Shown: in pieces, positions 26,410-36,085 of the stretch | How the letters are laid out: each line of letters opens with the position of its first letter | Numbering within the stretch: the stretch's first letter is position 1 | Source: Azoarcus sp031546845 | GTDB lineage: Bacteria; Pseudomonadota; Gammaproteobacteria; Burkholderiales; Rhodocyclaceae | NCBI GenBank assembly: GCA_031546845.1 | Contig: JAVBJT010000014.1 | Location: 1 to 64,000 of the forward strand | Direction of reading: 5' to 3' | DNA: 64,000 bases | Notes under the pieces: model-generated | What the model saw: the letters and a program-made list of their open reading frames with translations, nothing else | Database searches by the model: none | What the model was told of the DNA's origin: nothing | Position numbers and translations under genes: made by a program

Positions 26410-28518
26410 ATGAAAAAAATTTCCCTCTGGCTCGCCTCGTTTCGCCTGCGCGTGCTGTTCCGCACTTCGTTCCTGTTGCTGGCGCTGTCGGTGGTGGCGC
26501 TGGTGGTGACGGTGCTGCAAGGGGAAAAACAGCGCGATTACCGCAATTACCAATCGGGCCTGAACAAGACCAAGGAACAGATCGTCGCCCGCCTGCGCCA
26601 TCCGTCCGGGCAGTTGGCCTTGCTCAATCCGCCACGGGCGCAAGCGGGGCACAACCTGTATCCGGTGCTGCTGCCGTTTTCGGCCATCGATTTCGACGAC
26701 CAGAACAAGGTTCGCCACGCGGTGGAAATGGCCGGCTGTCTGATCCAATACCCGCGCCAGGGCAGTCTGTGCGTGGCGATCGGCAATAACCCGTGGGTGG
26801 GCGGCTTTATTTACGCCGCGGGCACCTTCGTCAGTGGCCCGCTGGTCGCGCACGACATCGGCGACCGCTTTCTGGATGGCGCGCACCGTATGCGTGTTGC
26901 CGTTGATCTGCGCGGGCGCACTTACCGTTGGCTGGCGCCGTTCGAGGTGCTGCCGGCCAGGCGCAGCGCGGCGGTTGAAGGTTTGCGCGGGCGCTTTACC
27001 GGCTATACCGCGTTGGAAGAGCGGGATTACACCGGCGCGCTGCCGATCAAGGATTTTCGTGGTTGGGTATGGCAGGGGGCGCAGTGCGCGGATGCGACGC
27101 AGGGGGAAGAGGCGGAGGGCGCGGGCGATTGCGCCAAAAAATCGTTTTTTTCCGTGCGCCTGCCAGTGGATGCGCTGATCGCCGATTTATTCGAAGCGCG
27201 AAAAGCGGTATGGCCGCCGCCCGATCTGGAGGATATCCATGTACGTATCGAGGTGCTGCCGCCCGGCGAGGCACCGGCGCTGTTCGATAGCGGCGCGGCG
27301 GGCGCGGTGGCGCCGTTTTCCCTCAACGACCTGGGCGCGTTGCTGCAGCCGGGCGAGGAACTGCGCATTCGCAAGGAAAATGCCACGCAAGATCTGGCAT
27401 GGATCGGGAGCAGGGGGGCTCGGGAGGATGAGTTGGCCTCGCCGCTGCTCGCTCGCCTGATTCGCCGCCTACCGGTGAAGGATTTCGACGCGCCGGTGGA
27501 ACTGACGGACACGGTGGTGACCCCCTCCGGCAACTACACCGTGGTACTGCGCGGCGATGCGGGCAGCGTCGTCAACCGCACCTTGAGCGCGACGGCCACC
27601 CGCGTTTCCTGGTTCGTTGTCGCCATGCTGGCGGCCATCGTGTTGGCCTGGCTGGTGATTGAGGTCGGCCTTGTGTGGCGCATCGCGCGCCTGACGCGGC
27701 GCACGCGGCAATTGTCGAAATCGGTCCAGGGGCCGGATGTGCTGACCGCTTACGATCTGTCCGATCTCAAGGGTAACGACGAGTTGGGGCTTCTCGCCAC
27801 CTGTCTCAACGACCTGTTGCGCCGGGTCAAGGAAGACGCGGGACGTGAAAAAATCCGCGCCGAGCAGGAAAAGGACCAGTGGCACGCCGTCGGCCACGAA
27901 ATCATGTCGCCACTGCAATCGCTGCTGGCGTTGCACGGTAGCCCGGACGACCCTAGCCACCGCTACATCGCGCGCATGCAGCAAGCCGTGCGCGTGCTGT
28001 ACGGCCATGCCAGCCCGAGCGAGGCGTTTCAATCGTCTACGTTGGCGGTGGCGGCGATGGATATCGACAAATTCCTGGCCAATGTCGCCGCCAACGCGAC
28101 GCATATTGGCATCGATAATGTTGTGTATGTACCGGCGTCGGCACCGGTATCGGTTCACGCCGATGAATATTCGCTGGAAGACGTGGTCAGCCACCTGCTG
28201 CGCAATGCCGACCGCTATCGCACGCCCGGCTCGCCGATTACGCTGAGTCTGGAAATCGACGGCAAGGCGGGCGGGGCTCCGGTGACGGTGGTCATCCACA
28301 ACGTCGGGCCGCAAATCCCGCCCGAATGGGGCAAGCGGATTTTCGAGTACGGCGTGTCCGATCAGCAGGACGCCGCGGCCAACGGCAACCGGGGCCAGGG
28401 ACTCTTTGTGGCGAAAACCTATATGGCGAAAATGGGCGGCACGCTCGGTGTCAGGAACGAGGTCGATGGCGTGAGCTTCCTCCTCGGCCTGCAACGGGTT
28501 GTGGGGCGCGATGCATGA
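26410..28518 (+). CDS. Membrane sensor histidine kinase
   Basis: A 702-residue kinase. An N-terminal helix (about 18-37), a large periplasmic domain of about 360 residues, a second helix (about 397-420) and a HAMP-like segment precede the H-box (GHEIMSPLQ, phospho-His about residue 496) and the ATPase domain. The N-box is LLRNADRYR and the G2-like box is GNRGQGLFVAKTYM. The H-box has Met in place of the usual Arg/Asn (HEIMSPL). It pairs with the OmpR-type regulator 89 bp upstream. Confidence 0.85.
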   Translation: MKKISLWLASFRLRVLFRTSFLLLALSVVALVVTVLQGEKQRDYRNYQSGLNKTKEQIVARLRHPSGQLALLNPPRAQAGHNLYPVLLPFSAIDFDDQNKVRHAVEMAGCLIQYPRQGSLCVAIGNNPWVGGFIYAAGTFVSGPLVAHDIGDRFLDGAHRMRVAVDLRGRTYRWLAPFEVLPARRSAAVEGLRGRFTGYTALEERDYTGALPIKDFRGWVWQGAQCADATQGEEAEGAGDCAKKSFFSVRLPVDALIADLFEARKAVWPPPDLEDIHVRIEVLPPGEAPALFDSGAAGAVAPFSLNDLGALLQPGEELRIRKENATQDLAWIGSRGAREDELASPLLARLIRRLPVKDFDAPVELTDTVVTPSGNYTVVLRGDAGSVVNRTLSATATRVSWFVVAMLAAIVLAWLVIEVGLVWRIARLTRRTRQLSKSVQGPDVLTAYDLSDLKGNDELGLLATCLNDLLRRVKEDAGREKIRAEQEKDQWHAVGHEIMSPLQSLLALHGSPDDPSHRYIARMQQAVRVLYGHASPSEAFQSSTLAVAAMDIDKFLANVAANATHIGIDNVVYVPASAPVSVHADEYSLEDVVSHLLRNADRYRTPGSPITLSLEIDGKAGGAPVTVVIHNVGPQIPPEWGKRIFEYGVSDQQDAAANGNRGQGLFVAKTYMAKMGGTLGVRNEVDGVSFLLGLQRVVGRDA

Positions 28519-28557
28519 CCATCATGCAGGCCTTCCGCATGTCTGCCGGCCGATGGC

Positions 28558-29103
28558 TCAGATGAAGCCGGCGAAGCCGCGCAGAAACGCTTCCATTTGT
28601 TTGCGAACGCCGTCGTCCTGCAGTGTGCCGTTGGCGTCGAATACGTGATCGGCGCGGGAGATCAGCAGGCGTCCGCCCGACCAGTGGCGCGCGCCGAGGA
28701 TTTTCAGCACCGGTAGCCAGGCGTTTTGCGCGAGGATGGTGCCGAAGTTGCCGATGGAGGCGCCTGCGATGGCGACCGGCTTGCCGCCGAAGACCGTGGG
28801 AATGTCGCCGGGCGGGCGGGATAGCCAATCGATTGCGTTCTTGAGCACGCCCGGAATGCCGTGGTTGTATTCCGGCGTGGCCAGCAACAGACCATCGCTG
28901 GCGATTACCCGGGTTTTCAGATCGCTCACCGCGGGGGGAATGCCCTGCTCCTGTTCGAGATCGCCGTCGTACAGTGGAATGCCGTGCAGCGTGGCAATTT
29001 CCAGTTCGATGCCGGAACCGGCCAGCGCTTGTGCGGCGCGCAGTAGCGCCGTGTTGTGGGACTGCGTGCGCAGACTGCCGGAAATACCCAGTATCTTGAT
29101 CAT
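28558..29103 (-). CDS. NADPH-dependent FMN reductase
   Basis: A 181-residue flavodoxin-fold reductase. It has the phosphate-binding loop ISGSLRTQSHN at residues 7-17, TPEYNHGIPGVLKNAIDW in the middle and a flavin-binding segment (GKPVAIAGASIGNFG). This is the ChrR/SsuE/azoreductase-like group; substrate (quinone, chromate, azo dye) cannot be told apart. A GAGGAG site precedes the ATG at 29103. Convergent with the histidine kinase gene. Confidence 0.82.
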   Translation of the reverse strand: MIKILGISGSLRTQSHNTALLRAAQALAGSGIELEIATLHGIPLYDGDLEQEQGIPPAVSDLKTRVIASDGLLLATPEYNHGIPGVLKNAIDWLSRPPGDIPTVFGGKPVAIAGASIGNFGTILAQNAWLPVLKILGARHWSGGRLLISRADHVFDANGTLQDDGVRKQMEAFLRGFAGFI

Positions 29104-29463
29104 AAGCTTGCTCCTCGTGCCGGTTGACGGGCGGGGCGCGGGCTTGCCGCGCCCTGCTTTCTCGCAAACGCAAACCGGCTTGGGTGCCGGTATGCGCGTC
29201 AAGTCGTGTCGCCTTACTTTTGGCGATCAAGTGCCGTCGTTCGAGAAGGGCTTCCGCGAAAGGTTCGCCGTTGTCCGGCGGTCAACAAATACGCAATGCA
29301 GCCGCGATGCACGGCTGAAGCGGCACGCGGCTTGTACCCAGATGGAGGAACGCGCCGGAAACGCCGCGCGTGGGCTTGTGCCCTTTCGGTGTGGGGTTAT
29401 GAGCGTGGAGGTGGTGATTCATGTTCCAGCCCGGAATGTCGAAGCGGGCCGCGGCATGGCACG
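29104..29463. other. Gene-poor intergenic region
   Basis: A 360-bp stretch between the FMN reductase and the OsmC gene. It must contain the FMN reductase promoter. Short open frames are present but have no ribosome site or recognisable domain. I see no convincing gene or repeat. Confidence 0.4.
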
Positions 29464-29889
29464 TTATTGGGCGAAGGAAGTGGCTATACGTACTTCGCCC
29501 ACCAGTAGTTTATGAAGCGGGCAAGCGTCGGCGACTTGCAACAGGCGGTCGCGCTGTTCGGCGTTCAGATCGCCCTGCAGGGCGATGCGGCGAACGATGT
29601 CGGTTCCCGTGGCGGGCTTGCCGCTCGGGTTGATCTGCAACTCCACGTTAACCGCCGCGAGCGGCCATTGCTTGCGCGCGGCGTACATCTGCAAGGTGAT
29701 CGCGGTGCACGCCCCCAGGCTCGACAGCAGCAGATGATGCGGCGTCGGTCCGCTGTCGGCGCCGCCGAGTTCGAGTGGTTCGTCCGCCGACCAGGTGTGG
29801 CCAGCATCGTCGGTGAATGTCACGGCATAAGGCGTTGCGCTCGTGGTAGCGCGGACGGTGGTTGGTTTTGCGATGGTCGTGGATGGCAT
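29464..29889 (-). CDS. OsmC family protein
   Basis: A 141-residue OsmC/YhfA-type protein with both conserved cysteines, C61 (SSLGACTAITLQMYA) and C123 (ADACPLHKLL). The fold removes organic hydroperoxides or handles reactive sulfur species through the Cys pair. Monocistronic on the minus strand. Confidence 0.85.
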   Translation of the reverse strand: MPSTTIAKPTTVRATTSATPYAVTFTDDAGHTWSADEPLELGGADSGPTPHHLLLSSLGACTAITLQMYAARKQWPLAAVNVELQINPSGKPATGTDIVRRIALQGDLNAEQRDRLLQVADACPLHKLLVGEVRIATSFAQ

Positions 29890-30373
29890 GAAAGGGCTCC
29901 GGTCATAGCGCCACGTTGGAGGTGTGGCGGGCGGTTCTGGTGCTTATGGGTGTGGGTAAAAGGGGATTCGAGCGCCGGTGAGTGTAAAGCGTCTGTCTGC
30001 GCGCCCGCGAAGGCATGGCTGGAATTATTGCAGCGAGCGTGCCGACAGCCAGCCGATGGGCCGGAAGTGCTTGCTGTCGTGCAGTGCGCTCGCGTTGGAT
30101 GGGCGGGGTTTCTTTAAAAAAATAGACTTTTTGTCGATAAACGGTCGGTGGTCTGTTGCGGCGGCTTGCGTTGGTTCCAGCAAATGTGCCAATTCCACGG
30201 TTCTCGATCTCGACGTGATGTATTTCACGTAAGGGGTTTTTACCTTTTGTTAAAATTGATATGATTTATAGTGCCATTAGTAAATAATCTGCCGATGACC
30301 ATGGCGCCATCTGGTTGAACCGCCCGGCCGGGCTGTCTCCGTTCTAATAGCACGGCGATCATCCAGTAACGTG
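29890..30373. other. Long intergenic region upstream of the peroxidase operon
   Basis: About 480 bases with no convincing gene. A notable A/T-rich block at about 30230-30290 follows a more GC-rich stretch and could hold the promoter of the peroxidase operon. No FNR box of good quality was found. Confidence 0.4.
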
Positions 30374-30425
30374 CCAAGTAAACGGCCCACTTTATACTTG
30401 GGCTTCACGACGGCTGTGGGCCGTT
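30374..30425 (+). promoter_or_regulatory. Mutually exclusive hairpins in the peroxidase leader
   Basis: Stem A pairs CCAAGTA (30374-30380) with TACTTGG (30395-30401). Stem B pairs AACGGCCCAC (30381-30390) with GTGGGCCGTT (30416-30425) and is followed by a short T-run. Stem B uses the loop of stem A, and there is no linker for a pseudoknot, so the two probably exclude each other as in an attenuator. They lie 46-97 nt before the peroxidase start. Confidence 0.35.
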
Positions 30426-30470
30426 TTCTATACGAGCATATTTTAGATGCGCAGGCAGAATGGAGTTCAT

Positions 30471-31526
30471 ATGCCTCATGATTTGTCAAAAAAACACTCC
30501 TTCCTCCATCCAGTTTCCTTAGTTCATAAAGGTGTCGAACGCAGCGGCTTCATGTGGGTCGGCATGGCGCTTTGCGCGCTGCTCGGTATCCCAGGCTACG
30601 CTGGCGCCCAGCTTGATGAGCCGATCAAACCTATTCCGGTTCCAGTGAATCTCGATATGGCGAAGGTGGCTCTTGGCGAGCGGTTCTTCAATGAAAAAAA
30701 ACTCTCCAAGGACAACACCGTTTCCTGTGCGAGTTGCCACGATCTGAAAAAGGGAGCCGTCGATAGCCTGCAGACGGCGGTTGGCATTGGCGGGGCCAAA
30801 GGCCCGGTGAATACACCAACCATTTTCAACAGCGTTTTCAACTTCCGCCAATTCTGGGATGGGCGCGCGGCTTCTCTCGAGGAACAGGCGAGCGGTCCCG
30901 TGCATAACCCGCTGGAAATGGGTAGCAACTGGCCGGAAATCATCGGCAAGCTGTCCAAGGATGAGGCGCTTGCCGCGCAAATGAAAAAATCCTATCCGGA
31001 TGGCCTGACGGAAAAGAATATCGTCGATGCGCTCGCGACGTTTCAACGTTCGCTGGTAACGGTGAATTCCCGTTTCGATAAATATCTTCGAGGCGATAAA
31101 ACGGCATTGAGCGACGATGAAGCGCATGGCTATCGGTTGTTCAAGTCTTATGGCTGTATCGCCTGTCATCAAGGGGTTAACGTCGGAGGAAACATGTTTC
31201 AGGTCTTCGGCGTGATGGGTAATTATTTTTCCCAGCGCGGCAATGAAACCACCGCTGATTTAGGCCGCTATAACGTCACCAAGAACGAAGCCGACAAGCA
31301 CGTTTTCAAGGTGCCGAGTTTGCGTAATGTCGCGCTCACGGCGCCTTATTTTCACGATGGCTCGGCGAAAACCTTGAGCGATGCGGTAGATGTGATGTTC
31401 AAGTACCAATTGGGGCGCACGGCACCAGAGCAGGATAAGCGCTTGATAATCGAATTTTTGCAGACGCTCACAGGCGAATTCAATGGCAAGCCGTTGGCTG
31501 TGCCGGCGGAGACGGTGCCGCACTGA
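30471..31526 (+). CDS. Di-heme cytochrome c peroxidase (MauG/CcpA family)
   Basis: A 351-residue exported protein. The N-terminal signal region (about 25-47, ending GYAGA) is followed by two heme c sites: C86-x2-C89-H90 and C229-x2-C232-H233. The family motif TAPYFHDGSAKTL is near residue 299. It reduces hydrogen peroxide in the periplasm or acts as a MauG-like oxidase. The ATG at 30471 has a TGGAG site 6 nt upstream. A histidine kinase and regulator follow, so its product or substrate may be what they sense. Confidence 0.88.
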   Translation: MPHDLSKKHSFLHPVSLVHKGVERSGFMWVGMALCALLGIPGYAGAQLDEPIKPIPVPVNLDMAKVALGERFFNEKKLSKDNTVSCASCHDLKKGAVDSLQTAVGIGGAKGPVNTPTIFNSVFNFRQFWDGRAASLEEQASGPVHNPLEMGSNWPEIIGKLSKDEALAAQMKKSYPDGLTEKNIVDALATFQRSLVTVNSRFDKYLRGDKTALSDDEAHGYRLFKSYGCIACHQGVNVGGNMFQVFGVMGNYFSQRGNETTADLGRYNVTKNEADKHVFKVPSLRNVALTAPYFHDGSAKTLSDAVDVMFKYQLGRTAPEQDKRLIIEFLQTLTGEFNGKPLAVPAETVPH

Positions 31527-31560
31527 TTTAACCGTGTCTGAAGAAAAAACGGAGCATTTC

Positions 31561-33384
31561 ATGACGAAGATGGTAAATATAAAAATTGTCCTTTACGCGC
31601 TGGTGGCGGTTTTCCTGGTTGTTATTCTGGGGGTTTTATTTACTCAGACGCGCAGGGTTGATTTTGGGGTACAGAACGAAATTTTCGACACACTGCGGGA
31701 GTTGAAGCAGGTCGATGCCGAGTGGGATGTGGATTTGCTGCGTTCCAAAACAGGTCTGGCGGATAATTACGATGCCGTTACCAATCCGCCACGGCTGATT
31801 CAAGCGCTGAAGGCGAATCTGGTAGCCGAAAGCCAGAAAGTTTGGCATGGACATCCTGAAGTCAATGCGCGCTTCGATGGCTTGCTGGAAAAATACTCGG
31901 TGCTGATGGATAAAAAAATCAGCATGATCGAGCACTTCAAGTCGCAAAATGCAATCTTGCGCAATTCGTCGCGCTTTCTTCCTTTGGCTGTTGGCGATCT
32001 GACGGAGTCTGTTCGTGCCAGCAATGGTGTTTCGGTGCCGAGGACGGAAATCGAAAGCGAAATCAATAAATTGCTTGCCGATGTCATGCTCTATTTGACT
32101 GATCCGGAAGCGGATTTGCGCGACCGTATCGATCAGTCCATTCGCGCACTCGGACAACTGACTTTGCCCTTGCGGCCAGAAGTACGCGAGCGCAACGATA
32201 TTTTGGCCACGCACGTAGGGGTGTTGCTGAAGCAGCAGGACAGCGGGGCCAAACTGCTGGCCGAGTTGGATGAGATTCCAACCGCCAAGGCGATCGATAC
32301 GTTGAATGATGCCTATGTGCAGGAAAATGCCAATTTGTTGGCCGGCCAGCAGATATACAACCAAGCACTACTGGTTTATGCGATTTCTTTGTTATTGCTG
32401 CTTGCCTATGCCGGGTGGAGAATTTTCCATTCGTATAAATTGCTAAATAAAACGAACGCGGAATTGAACCGGGCCAACAGGGAAATCAAAGAGTCGCAGG
32501 TCATGCTCGTTCAGACGGAAAAAATGTCGGCGCTCGGGCGCATGGTGGCGGGCATCGCCCATGAGATCAATACGCCGCTGGCTTATGTGAAGGGGGCTTT
32601 TGGCGTTATCAGCGATCAACTCATGCTGGTTCGCGAACTGATCGACAAAAACGATGAATTTATCAGGCATTTGCGCGCGGCTCCGCAGGACAAGACGATG
32701 TTGAAGGAGGGCTTCCTCTCTGTCGAGGCCAAGGCCAAGGAAGTGGCCGAGCACAGCGTTCTGGAAGAAATCGAAGCGCTGCTGAAAGAGGGTGTGCACG
32801 GTATCGGGCAGATATCCGAAATCATCATGAATTTGAAGAATTTCAGCCGGCTGGATCGTGCAAAAATAGAAAACTTTTCGGTCGAGGCCGGTTTGGACAG
32901 CACGCTGCTGTTGGCCAAGAATATTCTGAAAAGTAAGGTTCAAATCATCAAGCAGTACGGCAATGTGCCGTTGATCACCGGTTCGCCGTCGCAGATCAAT
33001 CAGGTTTTCCTGAATATCATCACCAATGCCGTTCAGGCGATGTCCGAGCGCGAGGGGGCGAGCACTATTCGCTTGCGTACCGCGCTGGAAGACGAGCAAA
33101 CGGTGCGCATCGCGATTGGGGATAACGGCAACGGTATTCCAGAAGAAATATTGCCGCATATTTTCGATCCGTTTTTCACCAGCAAGCCGGTTGGGGAAGG
33201 AACGGGCATGGGTTTGTCTATCTCGTACAAGATTATTCAGGAGCACGGCGGCAAGATTCTGGTCGATACGGAGGTGGGTATTGGAACCGTCTTCACGATT
33301 TTGTTGCCGATCAAGGCTGCTTCGGCGGGCTCCGCATTGCTCGGTGACGATGCGCCCACGGATCGGCTGGCTATTGCTGTTTAA
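31561..33384 (+). CDS. DAHL-domain sensor histidine kinase
   Basis: A 607-residue kinase. Two membrane helices (about 9-27 and 271-288) flank an all-helical periplasmic sensor of the DAHL type. A coiled coil, the H-box GIAHEINTPLAYVKG (H334), an insertion and the ATPase domain (N-box VFLNIITNAVQAM, DNGNGIP, GTGMGLSISYKI) follow. It starts 34 bp after the peroxidase stop behind a GGAG site and is followed by its regulator. Confidence 0.87.
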   Translation: MTKMVNIKIVLYALVAVFLVVILGVLFTQTRRVDFGVQNEIFDTLRELKQVDAEWDVDLLRSKTGLADNYDAVTNPPRLIQALKANLVAESQKVWHGHPEVNARFDGLLEKYSVLMDKKISMIEHFKSQNAILRNSSRFLPLAVGDLTESVRASNGVSVPRTEIESEINKLLADVMLYLTDPEADLRDRIDQSIRALGQLTLPLRPEVRERNDILATHVGVLLKQQDSGAKLLAELDEIPTAKAIDTLNDAYVQENANLLAGQQIYNQALLVYAISLLLLLAYAGWRIFHSYKLLNKTNAELNRANREIKESQVMLVQTEKMSALGRMVAGIAHEINTPLAYVKGAFGVISDQLMLVRELIDKNDEFIRHLRAAPQDKTMLKEGFLSVEAKAKEVAEHSVLEEIEALLKEGVHGIGQISEIIMNLKNFSRLDRAKIENFSVEAGLDSTLLLAKNILKSKVQIIKQYGNVPLITGSPSQINQVFLNIITNAVQAMSEREGASTIRLRTALEDEQTVRIAIGDNGNGIPEEILPHIFDPFFTSKPVGEGTGMGLSISYKIIQEHGGKILVDTEVGIGTVFTILLPIKAASAGSALLGDDAPTDRLAIAV

Positions 33385-33423
33385 AAGCCCGGCTACCTGA
33401 AAGTTTGTGTAGAGACCTGAGAA

Positions 33424-34368
33424 ATGGACGACAAGCCAGAGATTTTATTTGTCGATGACGAAGAGCGGATCGTCAGCCTGCTTCGCCTGATGTTTCGCAA
33501 TAACTACAAGGTGCATACGGCGACTTCCGGGCAGCAGGCGCTTGAGTGCATCGCCAGGAACAAGATCGACGTTATCGTCAGCGATCAGCGCATGCCGGAA
33601 ATGTTGGGCATCGAATTGCTTTCCGAGGTGCGCAAGCGCTCGCCGGCGACCATGCGCATACTGTTGACGGGTTATTCCGATCTGACGGCGATCACCGGTT
33701 CGGTGAACGATGGGGAGGTTTTCCGCTTTATCAACAAGCCGTGGGACCAGGACGAAATCAAGCGTATTGTCGCCGAGGCGGCGCAGGCCGCGCGGGCCTC
33801 CGCAGTGGCTTCGGCGCTTGTCGCCCGGCAGGATGAAACCGCGCTGGATTTGTCCGGCGAGCATTCCTGCGTGCTGGTGATCGACGATAGCGCGAGCGAT
33901 CGGCAAGCCATGGCCCGGGTACTTGGGGATTTGTTCATGGTCTATACCGCGCCGGATATTCCCACCGCGCTCAAGCTGCTCGAGGAAAGGGATATTGGCG
34001 TCATCGTGTCCGAGGCGCGCGTCAAGGGTAGGGATGTGGGGGAATTGCTAAGCATTCTGAAACAGCATTACCCGCTGCTGACAACCGTGATGCTGACCAA
34101 TTCGGTGGATTCGGATCTGATCGTTCGCTTGATCAACCGTGCACAGATTTTCCGCTTTGCCCCCAAACCCGTTCGCGTGGCTTCGTTCCGTTTGGCGGTT
34201 TCGGCCGCCATGCGTGAGCATAAGCGTTTCCAGATGCACCCCGATCTGCTGCAGCGTCATCGTGTCGCACCGTCTCTGGATATCGAGGATGCCGCGTTGG
34301 TGTCTCGTATCGTATCGGGCTTGTCTCGCATGCGTGCGCGTTTCGCGCGCTTGCTGGGCGCGGCGTAG
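33424..34368 (+). CDS. Response regulator with two receiver domains, second degenerate
   Basis: A 314-residue protein with two receivers. REC1 (about 6-122) has D11/D12, D54 in IVSDQRMPEM and the lysine in KPWD, as in HupR/RpfG-type regulators. REC2 (about 148-270) keeps DD near 154-155 but has Glu (E197, IVSEARVKG) where the phosphorylated Asp should be. The C-terminal ~45 residues carry no recognised output domain. Likely a partner of the DAHL kinase, signalling by protein contact. Confidence 0.82.
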   Translation: MDDKPEILFVDDEERIVSLLRLMFRNNYKVHTATSGQQALECIARNKIDVIVSDQRMPEMLGIELLSEVRKRSPATMRILLTGYSDLTAITGSVNDGEVFRFINKPWDQDEIKRIVAEAAQAARASAVASALVARQDETALDLSGEHSCVLVIDDSASDRQAMARVLGDLFMVYTAPDIPTALKLLEERDIGVIVSEARVKGRDVGELLSILKQHYPLLTTVMLTNSVDSDLIVRLINRAQIFRFAPKPVRVASFRLAVSAAMREHKRFQMHPDLLQRHRVAPSLDIEDAALVSRIVSGLSRMRARFARLLGAA

Positions 34369-34386
34369 TCGTTCGCGCTTTTTCTT

Positions 34387-34776
34387 TCAGCGCGCCAAAT
34401 GCGCTCCGCGCGCTTCCAGCAGTTCCCGTAATACCGAACGGTGGCAGTGATTTTCGTCGGCGCAATAACAGCCGATGGAAAATGCCGTCTGGTGGGATAG
34501 CGCGGCCAGGAGGTCGAGCAGGTGGCTGGCCGTGGGCGTATTCATTTCCGCGCGGAATTTTCGCAGGAACGCGATCCAGGCTTTTTCGTCCCCTGCCGCT
34601 TTGCCCTCCACCATCAGTTCCGCGCTGGGGGAGAGCATCGGTAGCCAAACATCGTAGAAATCCCTGCGTGCGTATTCGGTTTTCGGTACGCCGCGCGGGG
34701 GGCGGCGCACCGTGCCCAGGCGCAAGCCTTCGTCGCCGCTACGTGGTGTGCCGAGTTGCACGATGTGAAGGGGCAT
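34387..34776 (-). CDS. DUF488 family protein
   Basis: A 129-residue cytoplasmic protein with DUF488 features: IVQLGTPRSGDEGLRLGTVRRPPRG near the start and the cysteine/histidine motif CYCADENHCHRSVLRELL near the end. The family may bind metal or nucleic acid; function is unknown. The ATG at 34776 is preferred to 34782. Confidence 0.8.
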   Translation of the reverse strand: MPLHIVQLGTPRSGDEGLRLGTVRRPPRGVPKTEYARRDFYDVWLPMLSPSAELMVEGKAAGDEKAWIAFLRKFRAEMNTPTASHLLDLLAALSHQTAFSIGCYCADENHCHRSVLRELLEARGAHLAR

Positions 34777-34923
34777 GAGCATTCCCGGAAGATGGTCGGT
34801 CTATGCGCCCGAAAGCGTTGCGCCGATGACGCAGGGAGGCAAGCGACCGCTCGCCGATGGCGCGGGGAAGTACCGGGCGTTACGAAGCCGGCCGGCGACG
34901 ACCGGCTTCGTGCGGTAAAAGTA

Positions 34924-35451
34924 TCAGCGCTGCGCGATCACGCCGCAGGCGACGCGGCCGCCGGAATTGCCGGTGGGTTGGGTTTTGAAATCGTCCGGGG
35001 CGGCGTGGACAATCAGGCTGCGGCTGACGATGGAGTTTGTGCCTTCGCTTAGGGTCACGCCTTGCAATGTGGCGCTCAAGCTTGCATTGCCTTGCGCGTC
35101 GGCGACCAGCATCGGCATATCGCCAAGATGGTGCGCGGTTTGGTCGGGCGAGCCGTGCGGCTGGCTAGTGGGGTTGAAGTGGCCGCCAGCGCTGGTCGCA
35201 TCCGGGGCGCTGCAATCGCCTTTCTCGTGGATATGGAAGCCGTGGCTGCCGGGGGTAAGGCCGCTGACCCGCGCGTCGAGCCGTACCGTGTTGCCGGTTT
35301 GCATGAGCGTGACGGTGCCGTGGGTGTTGTTGCCTTTGGTGGGGGACAGCATGGCCTCGGCGGAGGCGCCGCTCGAATACGGCGAGGTGTTGCAGCCCGC
35401 GAGCAAGGCGGCGAGCGTCAGGGTAGCGGCGAACAGGGTCGGACGATTCAT
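34924..35451 (-). CDS. sodC: Cu/Zn superoxide dismutase lipoprotein
   Basis: A 175-residue SodC. A lipoprotein signal ends in LLAGC (Cys20). Copper ligands H73, H75, H91 and H149 and zinc-site residues (H91, H99, H108, D111) are present, with a disulfide pair C80/C169 and GNSGGRVACGVI at the end. It removes superoxide at the periplasmic face. It fits the oxidant-defence theme of neighbouring peroxidase and OsmC genes. Confidence 0.92.
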   Translation of the reverse strand: MNRPTLFAATLTLAALLAGCNTSPYSSGASAEAMLSPTKGNNTHGTVTLMQTGNTVRLDARVSGLTPGSHGFHIHEKGDCSAPDATSAGGHFNPTSQPHGSPDQTAHHLGDMPMLVADAQGNASLSATLQGVTLSEGTNSIVSRSLIVHAAPDDFKTQPTGNSGGRVACGVIAQR

Positions 35452-35596
35452 GGTGATGCTCCTTAGGGGAGGGAGAAAACCGGTCTATCTTGGGCCGAAT
35501 GGAGAAGCCGCGCGGCGGGGCGTTTTTCCCGCAGAGTGGGTGGTGGATTGTATGACGCTTCGAGTGGGTTGGTGTCGCGCGGTTCCGGTTGGGGGG

Positions 35597-36085
35597 TCAG
35601 CGTGCGACCACGGTGTTATCGTCGTTGCAGCTTGTCAGCCGCCGAAGCTCGAAGCCTCGCGGCGCCGCGCGCCGAAGCGTGACCGAGTGCGGGATCGTTA
35701 TGGCGGAGGCTTGTTCGGTGTTGGTGACATTCCACGTGAGCCGGTCGCCGTTGTCGGTGAGGGTCGCTTCTATCGGCACGTTGTTGTGCGAGCTGATCAG
35801 GCTGAGCGTTATCGTGGTGCCGGAATCGTCCAGTTTCCCGTATACCGTGGGCTTGCGTTCATCTTTCCAACCCCAGTCGATCTTTTCCCTTTGGCGCGCG
35901 GTGCCATAGTGAAACCCGCAAACAGTGCTGCCTTGCTGGATCAGGTAGATGTTGAATTCGTCGGAAATGCTCGCGATTGCGTTGCGGTTGGGAAAGTCGA
36001 TGTGCCAGATACCGGAAAAATCGGCAAGGGCGGGTATGGGCAGGGCGAGGGCGAGGGCGATAAGGAATCGGTGCGGTTTGCTCAT
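35597..36085 (-). CDS. Exported hypothetical protein
   Basis: A 162-residue protein with a Sec signal peptide (residues 1-21, ending IPALA) and a beta-rich mature part (FSGIWHIDFPN, GKLDDSGTTITLSLISSHNN) suggesting a lipocalin-like or small beta-sandwich fold. It overlaps the upstream gene by 4 nt, so the two form a coupled pair. Function unknown. Confidence 0.65.
   Translation of the reverse strand: MSKPHRFLIALALALPIPALADFSGIWHIDFPNRNAIASISDEFNIYLIQQGSTVCGFHYGTARQREKIDWGWKDERKPTVYGKLDDSGTTITLSLISSHNNVPIEATLTDNGDRLTWNVTNTEQASAITIPHSVTLRRAAPRGFELRRLTSCNDDNTVVAR

Noticed and set aside
30256..30269. TTGATATGATTTAT as an FNR site
   Set aside because: Only the left half matches; the right half does not match ATCAA.
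30374..30425. A known riboswitch class in the peroxidase leader
   Set aside because: I compared it by memory with c-di-GMP, preQ1, TPP and guanidine motifs and saw no consensus match; kept only as paired hairpins.
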